NCBI GenBank assembly: GCA_000934385.1
Contig: KN880450.1
Coordinates: forward strand, 124,001 to 188,000
Direction of reading: 5' to 3'
DNA: 64,000 bases
From: Cylindrobasidium torrendii FP15055 ss-10
Lineage: Eukaryota; Basidiomycota; Agaricomycetes; Agaricales; Physalacriaceae
Both the position numbers and the translations under genes were made by a program. The notes below the pieces were generated by a model that was given only the letters and a program-made list of their open reading frames with translations, ran no database searches and was not told the DNA's origin. Below, piece by piece: positions 47,531-59,670 of this stretch; positions within the stretch are counted from its first letter, which is position 1, and each line of letters begins with the position of its first letter.

Positions 47531-49040
47531 TCAAGCCGGTATTTTGCAAGGCAAGCTTGTCCAACGTACCTGCTCAGTGTTCCAATCCGTCTCACGTCGT
47601 TTTCTCGACGGTGAGTCAACATCCATGAACGCACCCCCGTCTTGTTCCATCTCATCCCCGCCAGAATTGGGGAGCCAGACATTTAACTTAGAGTCTTCAC
47701 CTCCAGTAACAATCACACCGTGCTGAAATGGTGTCAACAAGGCGGCAAAGACCAGAGAGTAAAATCTAACAGTTTTATCCCACAGTAACGAGCGCACCAC
47801 ACCGACGTGACCATGGCTCCAAACGTTATGGATGTACCACTGGCTCGAGGGTTGTCCCATGTCGCTGTTTGTTAACAACGCAACATCCCCTCTGTAACGT
47901 ATAAGTCCATGGCAAGTGAGTTGCAGAATGGTAGTCACTAACTCATTAGATCCAGTGAAAATAGCTGCCTGCCCATCTGGAAGAGAGTCACACGCGATGA
48001 GATAGTCCGTGACCCATGTCGCCTTCTCCCCATGCAATGCATGCTCTCGCAGGTCGACACTTTGTATGGGATCAAGCTATCCACCCAATGTCAAGTTCAT
48101 AATTCAAACAGCATCGGGAGGAACGCACAGTGCCACTCCATATCCCAAATGTCTCCATGTCGCTTCCAGCCCAGATGCTTTGGTTTCCCGGGGTCCAACC
48201 TGCTTGTGCGATACTGCAGCCCCAGTTCACAACGTCCGTCACCGCTTCGTACTCATCGTCCTCGGTGTAATTGGAAAGCGATATCAAGCCGTCTGTCGAC
48301 GCGGACAGCAGAACGTTTTCCGGACCAAAGCGCACTGAGGTGATGTCGTCCGAGTGCGTCGACGCATGTGTTCGTAAGGGAGTGGCAGCTTGACGAGGAT
48401 CCCTGTAAGTGTAAGGCGTAATCAGCTTTCGGCCCACACGCATTGGAGGCAACGCACCAATAAAATATGCTCGCGTCGTCTCCTTGCAAGTCGGATCCCG
48501 CAGCCACGGTGAGTCCATCTGCTGAGACATCACAACACAAGAGGGGGATCTGGCTCCCAAGGTTCGTCACTGCGCAATAAGAATACCTTTGAGCCGTCAA
48601 AATCTCCACGAAAGAAAAGAACGGTACGGAGGTAAGGATGGGGGAATGGACGATGGGGCAGAGCGTGAGCCCACAGAGGGAGTGGGGCAGGAAAGATAAG
48701 GATTCAACGCACTCTTGATACTATGCGAATTCGAACGATCATCCCACACCTTCACCGAGCCATCATGCCCAGAAGACACAAGTGACTGCCTCGCGAACCC
48801 CGCGATGTTATCCACAGTCTTCAAGGAAGATACAGATACATCATGCCCCGCCAACGACTGAATCCTCTGTAGCGACTGCTTGTCGTAAATCTCGAGCGCG
48901 TTGGATGGCGCCGATGCCGCTGCCGCGTAATGGTCGGGGAGGGACGCAATCGCAATTACATAGGCTTCATTGGATATCCAAGAGCTTTTCGAAGGCCGCA
49001 AAGATGTGGTGAAATGTGACGACGCTGCTATTTGGGCCAT
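47531..49040 (-). CDS. WD40-repeat protein, WDR89-like
   Basis: Six exons (49040-48713, 48569-48458, 48402-48129, 48076-47943, 47891-47771, 47722-47531) give about 386 residues. WD-type blades are visible: LVSSGHDGSVKVWDDR, SADGLTVAAGSDLQGDDAS then YWDPR, HSDDITSVRFGPENVLLSAS, GNQSIWAGSDMETFGIWS, and HGVIVTGGEDSKLNVWLPN. The blade order and the SIFYWDPR element resemble WDR89. The tail has an SRKRR basic patch. Intron 1 (about 143 nt) is the longest here. The last exon may have another intron near the C-terminus. Confidence 0.82.
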
Positions 49041-49556
49041 GGCAGATCAAGTTTAAAGTGCAGTGAGATCAAATCTCAAAATTTCTGATGCCGATCGCCA
49101 CTTGCAGCCTTGCAAGTTGCAGGCTCGCACAATAGCCAATGGGGACACAATGTCGGCGAATATGGAAAGCATAATATCAAACCCATAATTTCTTATCTAA
49201 ATATTCATGGTCGCGTAAACGCATCGGCTGCATCTGTATAGCAAACCCTTGAAAATAAAGTTACACTCGAAAATATATACAAGTCTGCAGCTCCCAGTGG
49301 CGTCCGTTTAGCATCTAGCGAAACTGTGCGTAGGAGATAGAAAATAAACAACAATCAGGATGGACGGGAAAGGGGAATGTGAGAACGGTAACGGGAATAG
49401 CTTGAGCTGTTATATGTGGATGGTGGTCAGGAGTAGTCATCAAGAGGCGACCAGGCCATCAACCAAAGGAACTATGAATACGAAGTGAGCCGTTAAGCAG
49501 AATGCTGCAAGCGCAAGTCAATCTAAAGTACCTCTGATCAATAATAACAACGCACC
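49041..49556. promoter_or_regulatory. Intergenic region upstream of WDR89-like gene
   Basis: 516 bp; AT-rich around 49160-49360, no coding signal. Confidence 0.3.
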
Positions 49557-52500
49557 TTACAGATATACAGCCCCATCATCGCCACATCGTTTGCACACAT
49601 CACCAGCAAATGGAATCACCGCCGACCCTTCGGTCTCGAGCCGCAACCTCAACTTCTCAAGCTGCCGTTCTTTCGAAACAAGACCTCGCTTCCCAGTAAC
49701 CGGAGAACTAACACCTTTCGCAACCTCTTCTGCCTTGGGTGACCAAGGCATGGTCATAAAGCTCGTAAAAGACGTCGAAAACTTGCTCAATGGAGACGAC
49801 CAGCCCATGACGGGACTTGTCAACGGGCTAGTGTTCAACCCAAGGTCTACACTGTTCATGACCGGTGAAGTGGCATCCGGAAATCTGGGAAGCGCGTTCA
49901 TCGTGTTATCTAGGTCACAAATCAGTAAAAGACGTACTCAAAACGGGATAGGCAGGGGTCGAACCATTTGTCTGGAAGTTCTGGGAGGATGTGAGCGGTT
50001 TACGAGTAGGTTGTCGGATGAATGAGGCGGTAGTGCTTGGTCTTGGTTTCGGTTGAGGGATGAAGGATGGCGCGCGCCGCGGCGGCGTTGTCGCGCCATT
50101 ATTTGTAGGCGAAGATGGCGACGGCGAGCGCACTGCTCGTGGGATGCCCGAAGGCGAGCGAGAGCGTACTGCGGGTGGTGTTGCCATTGCTGGCCGCCCG
50201 AAATTGAACGCAGTGAAGTTGTCCTCGTCGGATTCATACATGTCGGATCCAAAGGCAGATTCCGTACGGATACAAGGAGATGGCTCCTCGAAAATGGGAG
50301 TGTCATAGTCTTTGGCCTTTGGAGTCTCAGGAAGAATATTGGAACCAAAGGAGAAGCTCTTCGGGGTAGGATCGTCCGACGGAGGTGTGAAGGTAATCTT
50401 GATACCACCAATGTCGCCGAACATGTCGTCGTCGTCATCGTCAACCTTAGTCGCCTCGCTACCTTCTTCATCAAGGTCGTCTTCCTCCTCCTCTAGTACA
50501 ACCTCTAGTGACCTTTGGTCATCCGGTACGTGTCCTCCAGTAGCAACAGGGCCAGCGCTGAGTAGCCATGTGGGCATGTCAGTGTCAGGCTCGTCGTACA
50601 TGAAACCGCTGGAGAAGAGGGATTTGCTACGCTCGAAACTGTAGTGCTCCTCGGTGTCGATGGGCGACATCGCTGGGCTCTCGTCGTTTTCGTCGAGGCA
50701 ACCAAAGAAGCGGTCGACATCACTAGTGCTTTCCGAGATACGGTTTGCATGGGGACCCCGAGGGAACGTCCAGGTCTTTGATAGTGATGCGCGTGCTTGG
50801 TGGGCAGGTGTAGTGGGAAGTACAAGAGTAGGCGGAGGTGGGGGCAGAGACGGTGCAGCAAATGAAGGGCGGCGGTATTCCTCCGTGAGGTCGTCGTCAG
50901 AAACGGGCCCGTCGCTGAGTTCAAAGTCACCCTCATCTTCATCTTCGTAACCGGCCAGGCAGTCGTCTTCATCGGAAGAAAAGTATTCGCCTTGGCCGAA
51001 GGGCATGTTGACAGTCCTGACAGACTGGCCGAATTGCGCCTCCTGGCTCATCGTGGATGAACTAGGTGTTGGAAAGGAAGAGTCAACAGATACACGTTTG
51101 GGGGCGAGGGGAGACCATGCGGCCGCGCCTGATGTCGACATGGTGCTTTGTGTTTCCCGAAGGCTGGCAAGCTGATCCTTGAGAGCGCGGTTCTCCTGGG
51201 CCAAAGTGTCGACTTCTGCGTGAAGGGAGGTGTTGTCGGACTTGAGCTGGGCAACCTCCGCTGTGAGACTTTGCACCTGGCCCGTCAAAGCAACACGTTC
51301 AGTCTCCGCAGCACTGTGCTTGGTGCGGGCAACCCATGCTTCCCTCCGCTCATTTTCAACGCGCTTGCCAAGAGTGGACACTTGATTGTCCATTTCCGCT
51401 ACCCGCTGCCGCCAGCCCTCACAATCCCGTTTGAGCTCATCTCGTTCAGACTTGAGATCACGAACAAGGTTGATCATTTCGTCATCGACCGACGATGAGT
51501 TGGACGTGTCCGAGACAAAGGACGAGGGGCGGGAGTTGAGGCTGTCGCGACGGTGGCTGAGGCTGCGTTCGAGGTCCATGATGCGGGCCAAAAGCGCATT
51601 GTGGCTCTTGAAAAGGAAATGCTGCTCGCTGACGCTGAGAGGACGCGTCTGGCTTTGGTTGCGAAAGGAATATGAGGAAGCGGAAGAAAGAGAGTAGTCG
51701 TCGTCGTCGGTTGCTATGCTGCTAAGGGAACGGTGACGATCGGAGACCGGTGTCATCGCCGGCGTGGGCAGACCAGCGCCAACAGAAGACGTTGAAGAGC
51801 GCTTGTAGCAAATGCTGCTCCGTTTCGTTGGCTTGGTCTCTGGGGACTTGACAAGGGAGCCGTCAGCGGCGATCTGCAGTGAGAGTGACGGTCGCTTGGT
51901 GCTGGACAGGGTTGGAGAGGACGTCGAGGAATCGGACGACGAATTCGAAGCCAGTGATAATGTGCGAAGCCCTCGGCGGGGCGCACTTGGGGGTGTAGGT
52001 AGGCCAAAGGCATTATCCGACTCAGGGGATACAGGGCGCAGCGTGAGAGTTGCTGGGCGGGGTCTGGCCATCGGCTTGGGGGCAGCCACGGGTGCTGGGG
52101 ACTGTGCCTCCTCTTCATCCTCGTCCTCTTCAAGGAGAGTATGAAGTTGATCTTTGGAAGAGGAGCTAGCACTCAGGAGCTTGAAGGAGTCCCGCTTGCC
52201 TGAGATCCCAAGACCGGGAGGGAAAGATGGCTTCGAAGCTGAATGAAATGTGGTTAGACTATTAGAAATGTTGGTGGCGCAGACACGTACGGAATTCGAA
52301 CGATCCGCCATCGGAACTCATGATATCGGGGATTTCGACCTTGGAGTCTGTCTTGCCCTCCAATGCCCAAAGTGCATGTCGGCGGATGGCGTCCTTGTCA
52401 CCGCCCTGGGAGTCATCCTGTTGGCTGACTTCCACGCCCATCAAGTCCGCCGACTCGCGGCGAGTAGAGACCGAGGAACGACGGCGGTGATGCGAGTTGC

Positions 52501-52666
52501 GCTTAGCGGCGGCAGACAGTGCTGTGGGTGCGGGTGCAGGTTCGGGGGATGTGGATGGTGTGGGTTCTGGTGTGTCGTTCAGGCTAGCCGGTGTGGACTT
52601 GGAGGCGCCAAAGGTGAACGAAGATAGGGAAGCATTTCGTGAGTGCGAGCGAGCGTGAGCGTGCAT
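49557..52666 (-). CDS. Large Ser-rich coiled-coil protein, function unknown
   Basis: Three exons (52666-52291, 52238-49965, 49909-49557) give 1000 residues. The N-terminal third is Ser/Pro-rich and basic. Residues about 350-520 form a long coiled coil (DLKSERDELKRDCEGWRQRV and VQSLTAEVAQLKSDNTSLHA). After it come acidic runs with poly-Asp/Glu, several Pro-rich motifs, and a C-terminal helix (RQLEKLRLRLETEG) ending in a lone CKRC pair. The final intron (57 nt, donor at 49964) was chosen because the more obvious GTACGT donor would leave a 28-nt intron. No family is recognised; scaffold or cytoskeletal roles are guesses. There is no membrane segment. Confidence 0.75.
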
Positions 52667-53679
52667 GGGTCTCGGTTTCCCGAGCTTGAACGACTCGAAC
52701 TAATAGCCATATTAGCCTTGATTTCACTGAGAAGGATACAGCGCAAACGCACGCGGTGCTGCGCCTGAATTTCATGGCTTTCGACTTGCATGGTAAATAG
52801 TTGGTTTTCTTGATTTGTACGTGGAGGCTAGACAGAGAAAAGAACGAAATTTCCTGGGAAGGAGAGTGGGATTGAAAAGAGAGTGAGGCCTTGAGAGAGC
52901 GGCCTTAGAGGCGGAGAGGGTCGTGGTAAGAGAACAACCAAAAACCGCGGTTCGATCAACATCAGACCTTCTCTTGAATCAACCAATAACCCGTAGTGCC
53001 GCACGGTACCAGCCCGCCCCAGATGCATCCTCCCTCCTGCCTGTCTCCTGTCAATATGCGCCGACTTTCTTGCCATCCTCACAAATGAGCCGACACAACT
53101 TGCGACGGGCTCCTAAATCGGATATTTAGCCCCCCCCTGTACCCCGCTTCGCCTCTAATCATCTCTCTTCCTCCTCAAGGGGCCGGTGCATGCATCGACT
53201 TCGTCCTGGGAGTATTAACAGTCATGGTGCTGTTATCATTTGGCCTTTTCCAAATGTCCGTGCTACTGATGTGCCTAATCACTGGCGACTACACAAGAGT
53301 ATGAATCGGCACGCCAAAGGCTGTCCCAACGCATTCATACATTCTCACGGTAGGATCCTCTGCATCTATCGCACGGGACTGGAACGGCACAAACGTACGG
53401 GAAACGCAAGGGAAACGAGTGGGTAACTGTCAGCAAACTTGGCTTCATGTGGCCAGAATGCAATCAATCCATTCCCCAATGTCTACGCAGGAGGCACTAT
53501 TCCATCTCCCTCTCCCTTCATAACAGCCGCTGCCAAATTTTACACCTTTCTCTACAATGATGCAGACGAAAGGCTGGCTACTTTAGCGTTCAAACATTCG
53601 ATTCCAGGCGTATAAACTACAATGGGTATTGATACATAATCAGTTACAAATCAGTCACAGGTCCTTCGCGCCATTCCCT
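52667..53679. promoter_or_regulatory. Long intergenic region
   Basis: 1013 bp between two minus-strand genes. Stretches near 52800-53170 are purine/pyrimidine-skewed and could be a long 5' leader of the 1000-residue protein; an alternative upstream ATG at 52791 is in another frame. No gene accepted. Confidence 0.35.
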
Positions 53680-54076
53680 TCAATAATGTCTTTGGGTTGT
53701 ATGGGCATGGGTCGTGCGCGGGGAGCTTCGAATTCCCAACGCGCGCTTGACCTTCACAGAGAAGGGAACATGTGCACTCCGGCCCTACCAGCCAAATCAG
53801 CCTCCATGACATCTATGAACATTAAAAAGAACGCGTACCATCTTGTGAAGTTCATGCTTCGCATGCTTGCGTCCTGTACTCGTCGTGTTGGGATTCGACA
53901 AGGAAGCCTCTACACATGGGATGAGCCATATGCCTGCAGCTATGCGAGCGAAAGAACGTACTGTATCCAGCAGCAACACGATCTGGGTTCTTGCGGTGCC
54001 AGCGCGAGTGGCGCTTGGTGTGGGTGGTGGTTGTGTGGCTATGGGCCGGGCGGGTGGTGCGTCCAAATCCAAACAT
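53680..54076 (-). CDS. Small Con-6-like protein
   Basis: Three exons (54076-53962, 53909-53839, 53784-53680) give 96 residues. A basic, His/Thr-rich start (FGFGRTTRPAHSHTTTTH) leads to NPDRVAAGYKASLSNPNTT, then GRKHAKHELHKMGRS and KVKRALGIRSSPR. The 'VA.GYKA.L.NPN....A...A...L' pattern is like the conidiation protein 6 repeat, present once. The Con-6 assignment is tentative; proteins of this type are often stress or starvation induced. The opposite-strand 151-codon frame is its shadow. Confidence 0.68.
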
Positions 54077-54437
54077 GGTTGTGAATGAAGTGTGAGTTGA
54101 GTGATATTGTTATGTGAGCGGTGAAATTTGGGTAGGGTCTTTGAATGGCAAAGTTTACGGGAACGACTTATATAGGCCCACAGAGCGAATTGTCGTCATG
54201 CGAGGAGTTGATGATGATGCTGCCAGCGGGAATGAGCGCGCCACAAAGTTGATGTCATGGCTTCAGAATCAAGGTGCTTGTTCCTGTGTTCGAACCACAA
54301 TCTACGAAATACAGCTGCGCTATAGCCACGCCCTTTTGTGCTCGTCATGGACTGACAACCTGCTGTCCGCCCCATGTGTGTATCTCGTGAGTAACGAAGC
54401 TTCTCTATCTTTCTTGTGTTGCATTGAATCGAGTCGT

Positions 54438-56286
54438 CTAGTCGGTGCGCCTGGCGCTCTGGGGAACCAGAACCCATAAGCCAATCATAGCACCCAACAT
54501 GCCCACAACCCTGGGATCTGTAAGTACACGATTCCTCCGTACAAGTTCTGAGCTCACATAGGTTGGAGAGTTTTAATACCTGCCGTGTTCGCCACCGAGC
54601 CAGTGATGAAAGGCAACACCGCACTGCCCGTCTGTCCAAGACCCGCAATCCATCCAATACTGCCCGATAGAATAACGCGAGGGATGGAACGACCAGCGTA
54701 TGTCATAACGATGGGATACATGGGCCCAAGCACGAATCCGATGAACGAGACGGCGACCGCACCTCCAACAAGGGACGGGACAAACCAGACAATAAGCTCC
54801 AACCTGACAAGCCTAAGTCAGTATCTGACCGAACTGATATATGTGTGGTATATACCCAACTGCTATAGCAGTGTAGAGGTACATGCTGATTTTGTCCCCG
54901 AGCTGAAGACCATTAAGCCTCAAACCAAGTGGGTAGCTCAGATCGACACGACCTTCTGTGAGACCCAGAGCAGGGCAAAGCGGCCGACCATGAGTCCTCC
55001 GAAGAAACCTGAGGATATATATCCAGAGGAAGGGCCTCCTCCCCTGATTTGCTGGATGTATGTCACGATCCATCCACCAATAGTGACCTCTGCGCCGACG
55101 TAGAATAGAATGAAAATGGCGAGCAAATGTACAGTCTTCGACTTCATGATTTGCTTCATCTTGCTACTGCTCTGTTGGTCAGAGTTCTCGACACGAGGGA
55201 TGCCTATTTTCTCGAGGGATGCTGGGTATGGTTAGTCAGTTCTGCGGCGTGCATACGACAAAGACAAGCTACATACTATCAAGGTCGGCGCCGCGGAAAA
55301 TCAACAAAAGTGCGGTCGAGTTGATGAGAGCAAGACCCAACGAGACGAGGTAATGGAACGACCAGTGGTGTGCGGTCGAGAAATGAGTAGCACACAGAGG
55401 TGCAGAAAACGCGCCAGCACCTGTTCCCCAGTTAGGATCACGCTAGTACAGGTGAATAGCCATAGTACCGTAAGCCGCTTGCACGAGCATCATTTTTGTC
55501 TCCGGACGACTTTTGAGGTTTGCAGTATACGTTACTGCTTGAGCGTCCTGCAGGAATGTAAGGACGTTGCCGCAGTGCCCAAAGGACCTTGACCTGCAGC
55601 GACATTCCGATGCCGTTTATTGTGAACATAATGAGGTACGCAGGAAATGGTACCCCAGCAGACATGACGCTGTAGGCAATGACTTGGCATAGAGATGCTG
55701 CCCATAATCAACAGTGAATACCATGTCCTTGAGGCAACTCGGTGAGACGTACCACCAAATACAACTTTCCCGAATCCATACTTGTCTGTGAGAGGAACGT
55801 TGATTGCAGCGCCTGTCAGAAAGCCCTCCATACATCCAAATTAAGCGAATGTACAAGACCAAGCACATTGAATCCAACTTACGATGCAGGCCATAATGAA
55901 AATCAGGGACACCACGATGAAGTTCACCTGCAGGTACGGGTGAGAATCCAGCCTGAATGTCGAATCTGCAAGGCTAGGCATACGTGGTAATGCTCTTGAA
56001 GACGGGGAATGAGGGGTCCCGATGTCCCGTCGTTCCACCCTCCGAGCATCTTGACCCAGCAGACAGCAGAGAATTGTAGGAAGGATAACGAGCGATGCGC
56101 AGGCTTTCGTTCCACTGGTCGCTCGTCGGAGCCATCGTGAGTGTGTAGTTGTGAACTGTCAGGCTCGAGCTGGAAAATGGATGGATCTTTCGAGTTCGAA
56201 CTGCTGGGCAGTTCTTTGAAACTCATCGGTCGCGAGATAGTCTCGAGCTCGATGGCCGCGCTGTACCCCATCGTTGGTGTGGCCAT
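54438..56286 (-). CDS. Major facilitator superfamily transporter
   Basis: Ten exons (56286-55984, 55927-55883, 55825-55756, 55697-55594, 55547-55469, 55420-55277, 55221-54953, 54902-54856, 54803-54580, 54517-54438), all phase-consistent, give 454 residues. An acidic cytosolic N-terminus precedes about 12 helices; motifs include GPLIPRLQEHYH, GFLTGAAINVPLTDKYGFGK, YVGAEVTIGGWIVTYI, GFFGGLMVGRFALLWVS and GFVLGPMYPIVMTYAG. This pattern fits the fungal fucose-permease/Bsc6-like MFS group. Substrate unknown. Exon 8 is only 47 nt. Confidence 0.88.
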
Positions 56287-56628
56287 AGTGGGAGGAAGTA
56301 GAGAGCAGCCTGCTTACACATCCATGTTATTACTCAACTTATCTCCCGCGCCAATGGAGACGAGAAAAGTTGATCGTGGGTGATGTTCTCTGGCCTGCCG
56401 GCGACGCTCTGGGTCGATAGACTACATTATTACATAGATACAAGATCAGATGAGTGTGCCATGGCATGAGAAGGTTTGGACAAGTTGAGCCTGCTCATGT
56501 ACGGTAAACCTTACCGCTGCTTGCGAGGCAGTATGCTATACGTATATTTCTGACACGGATAGCCTGAATCGTTTAATTGGCAACTGCACAGTGCATTGCG
56601 AAAGCAGTTTACTTGGACAACGAGGATT
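56287..56628. other. Intergenic region
   Basis: 342 bp holding the MFS promoter; no coding signal. Confidence 0.3.
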
Positions 56629-57700
56629 TTACTTCCCATCCGTAACAGCTTCGTCCATTGCCATTTGCCAGAATTCGACAAAGTTGACGCCTTCGTCTGC
56701 AAATACCTTCTCCATCGCCTTCTGCTGCTTTAGCTTCTCCTCAGAAGTCGGTTCCTCCTTCGTCTGAAGGTTTCGGACCATCTCAGCCCATTTCTTCAGA
56801 AGCTCTTCTTTACCCATCGCGCGTAGCCGATCCTAGAGGCCCTGTGTCAGCCCCCGCGACGCAGTTAAATGGTAAGCACATACCACCACAATCTGAGTAG
56901 TCCGACGTTGAATATCAGGATCTGAGTATTTCTCGGCCTCTCGTGATATTTCCCAGGACGTCCATTGCTCATCCGTCTTCTGCCACACAGCGATATCGAA
57001 GCGCTCAATGTCGACCGCGCCATCCTGGACCAGCCTGTACGCATCTGGCGACGCGGCGTAGTCCAAAACCCAGAACCCGAAACGCGTATTATACCCGACG
57101 TTCGAGCGAAGGAAGTCGGCATCGCACGCCTGCATCATGCACCCAAACCATGCCTTTTGGAATTCCTCCTCTGGAAGGCTGTCAATCTGAGCTCGCAGAA
57201 TCCCAGTGGGTTTCCTGAATATGATTTCCACCGGCTTAAAACCACATTGAATGCGCATCCATAGTTCGCCCTTGATAAAGTTGGAGATGTGGTAAGGGAG
57301 GGAAACGAAGATGGCGACGTCGAAGAGGAGGGTGGCAAAGTACCACGGCAATGATAGCTCGCGAGTACCCGTCTTTGCGGGTGTGTTGTCTTGAAGCCAT
57401 AAGGACCACACGTCGAAATGTGATGTAGAGGAGAATCCTCGCCAAAGGAGAATGAGGACGAAAGAGAGGTTCAAAGCGAATGGGAACATGAATGTCAAGC
57501 TATGTTACTTGTGAGTCAACAAGAAATGGGGGAGCTGAAATGGACACCTACATCTTCTCCTTCACCGGTGCTCTATCAAGATGCGTTATAAACGCTTGTG
57601 TTCCACTGTGGACACCATGATATGAGAACAACATATACACTGGATCATGTAGGTCCAATGGCTTGAAGTAGTCTTTGAGAGATTTACTGGTGGCAGCCAT
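56629..57700 (-). CDS. Membrane protein of unknown function
   Basis: Three exons (57700-57552, 57499-56884, 56832-56629) give 322 residues. Two clear hydrophobic segments are visible: FMFPFALNLSFVLILLW and PWYFATLLFDVAIFVSLPYH. The large middle region is soluble-looking and rich in Trp and Phe (FRKPTGILRAQID, FQKAWFGCMMQACDADF, NTRFGFWVLDYAASPDAYRL). The C-terminal 60 residues are Lys/Glu-rich helix. Similar two-TM fungal proteins occur widely, but I know no function. Phases agree. Confidence 0.75.
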
Positions 57701-58003
57701 TGGTTATAATGTGAGCTGGCACGACCCTGGGTTTCGAGCTGAACGTCCTGAGGCAACCGACTGCCCGAGTCCCGATCGAAATTAACGCGACCCGTTTGAT
57801 CTACATAACCTACAACAATACAACAAGCTCGATAAACTCCAATATACAATGGGGACATTCTAGGAAAGATCAGAGGAATCCGAGTTAGTCCGGGAATTCT
57901 CAATTCGTGCTAACCCACTGAGCTGTAATAGAATACACTTAGAACTTGAATTGTACACACAGGCTATTATGTAGCTATGATAGTTAAACGTTAAACAACA
58001 AGC
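57701..58003. other. Intergenic region
   Basis: 303 bp between tandem minus-strand genes; no coding signal. Confidence 0.3.
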
Positions 58004-59319
58004 CTATTTGTCCCCAAACAAGAAAGCCCGACTTTCCTTCTCAATAAATCTCCACGTAAGTTTCTCCTTGTATCCTTTCTCCTTCCAATCGTTGAACCGT
58101 TCAGGAAACTCTGGAACAACCTCTGGTGTTGTGCTATCATGCGCGATTAAGAACAACACGTCGACGCAGGCGTCGAATTTTGCGACCTTCTTCAGAGTAG
58201 TTGCTGCTTCCTTAATGTCGGTGTAGACCGATAGGCCTTTGGGTAGTTCGAACATAGGTTCAGTACGATTTGCCAGGTCGAATTTGGAATCTGCGCCGTG
58301 TGGGGTGAAGTGCGTAGCGGACACGGAATCTTTGACAGCCTCTAGGATGTGCCCAGGGCATGGACAGGATGCATGGAGATCTACTGTCGGGCGAATGTGG
58401 CCAGGATGATGGCAGCAGTCACCACCGAGCAACGCAAACGTAGTCGGTGTCGTCCTGGCCAACGCTGAGATATGTCCGGGATGATGCTGTGAGGCAGAGT
58501 CAGCGTTGCAACTCGCAGTCCACGATTTATCACAAACCCCAGGGGTATTCAGGATATAGAGACTGCCGTCCCCGAAGTAGTCCAGTGCATCGAGGTCTCC
58601 AATCTTCAGACCGTGGTCAAAGGAGAGTTCGATGACCTTTCGGCCGCTGGGACGCATTGTCAGACCCTTTGACGAAGTCCTATCTTGACATTGCTTACGC
58701 TGTATCGCTCTCGACAAGTATAGCATCAGCGTGCTGGGGATAAGTCCTCATGTCCGTGCCGGGACCCACAATGAGGTCCGTCGAAGGTGGGAATGTCGAC
58801 ATGTCGCCTAACAGCCATCTTATTAGCGCTTCCCTCGAACACCGGGAGCCCCATAAGGAGCGAAATGTGTGTCCATACCAGTGTGGTCGAGATGGTTATG
58901 ACTATGAGACTCAGTGTCAGTTTCTGAGAACGAAAACAAGTAAATGAGCGGTACCTCCAAATCACGGCCTTGATGGTGTCGAGAGGGACTCCACCGTCCT
59001 TGAGACGCGTCGCGACGTCGCTGTTGGGCTCTATGATGTACAGAGGACTCATGCTCTTCCAGAGACCAATAAGGCCTTGCACGGCAGGAGAGAATCCTTC
59101 CTCGTCGACGCGGTATCCAAGATCGAATAGAAGGCGCCCGTGGCTGGGATGCTCAATGAGAAACGAGTAGACCGCGCCGTGGGCGCCGTCGTTTCCCGGG
59201 ACGACGGGGTCGACAAAGAACGACGAAGGCGAGAGCGTGTTGGTTCCACCGACATTGATGGCCTTGACGTCCACCGTTTGCCCCGCAGCGGGGATCCCAA
59301 GTTCAGATGTAGAAGGCAT
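58004..59319 (-). CDS. Metallo-beta-lactamase-fold hydrolase
   Basis: Five exons (59319-58955, 58901-58879, 58807-58699, 58646-58538, 58486-58004) give 362 residues. The metal motif SHNHLDHTG is encoded alone by a 23-nt exon; the second metal site region reads NTPG then HHPGHISAL across another intron, and a third, CCHHPGHIRPT, sits in the core with a catalytic-type LLGGD just before. The N-terminal domain has VDVKAINVGGTNTL and LLFDLGYR. This fits the fungal MBL hydrolase/lactonase-like group; the substrate is not predictable. Confidence 0.87.
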
Positions 59320-59670
59320 GATGGTAAGAGCACACTTGTAACTAGTCGATTCCCCCCTGCTTTTATAACGGTCCGGTAGTTACACGCGGTGTCGGTGAAG
59401 TTGTGGGTCTATCTTCGAGCGAACGCCTTATCCGCTAGTCTACATGTACACTTGACAGATACCTTACCGAATTGCAAGTTTAATTTTGGTGACAGCCAAA
59501 TAACATATATATTCCATGCTAGATAACTCACGACATTGAGACATGGGGAGGTGTTGAGTAAAGAAGTAATGCGGGAGTCAATAAATAACTCGACTAGTAC
59601 TGTATGGACGAAATGCCTTATGTGAATCGACGGGACGCAAGATAAACGTTGAACACTAGCTGGCGCGAGG
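59320..59670. other. Intergenic region
   Basis: 351 bp between tandem minus-strand genes; AT-rich, no coding signal. Confidence 0.3.

Noticed and set aside
50053..50496. Arg-rich plus-strand open frame
   Set aside because: Shadow of Ser/Asp-rich codons in the 1000-residue minus-strand gene.
53629..54084. 151-codon plus-strand open frame
   Set aside because: Antisense shadow of the Con-6-like gene, rich in Cys and Gly as expected from reversed His/Thr/Arg codons.
54270..54315. tRNA-like T-arm (GTG TTCGAAC CAC)
   Set aside because: No matching acceptor stem, D-arm or anticodon arm upstream.
58380..58490. Repeated PGH motifs as a novel metal-binding repeat
   Set aside because: Two are the expected metal-site loops of this MBL group; the third alone is not enough to claim a repeat.
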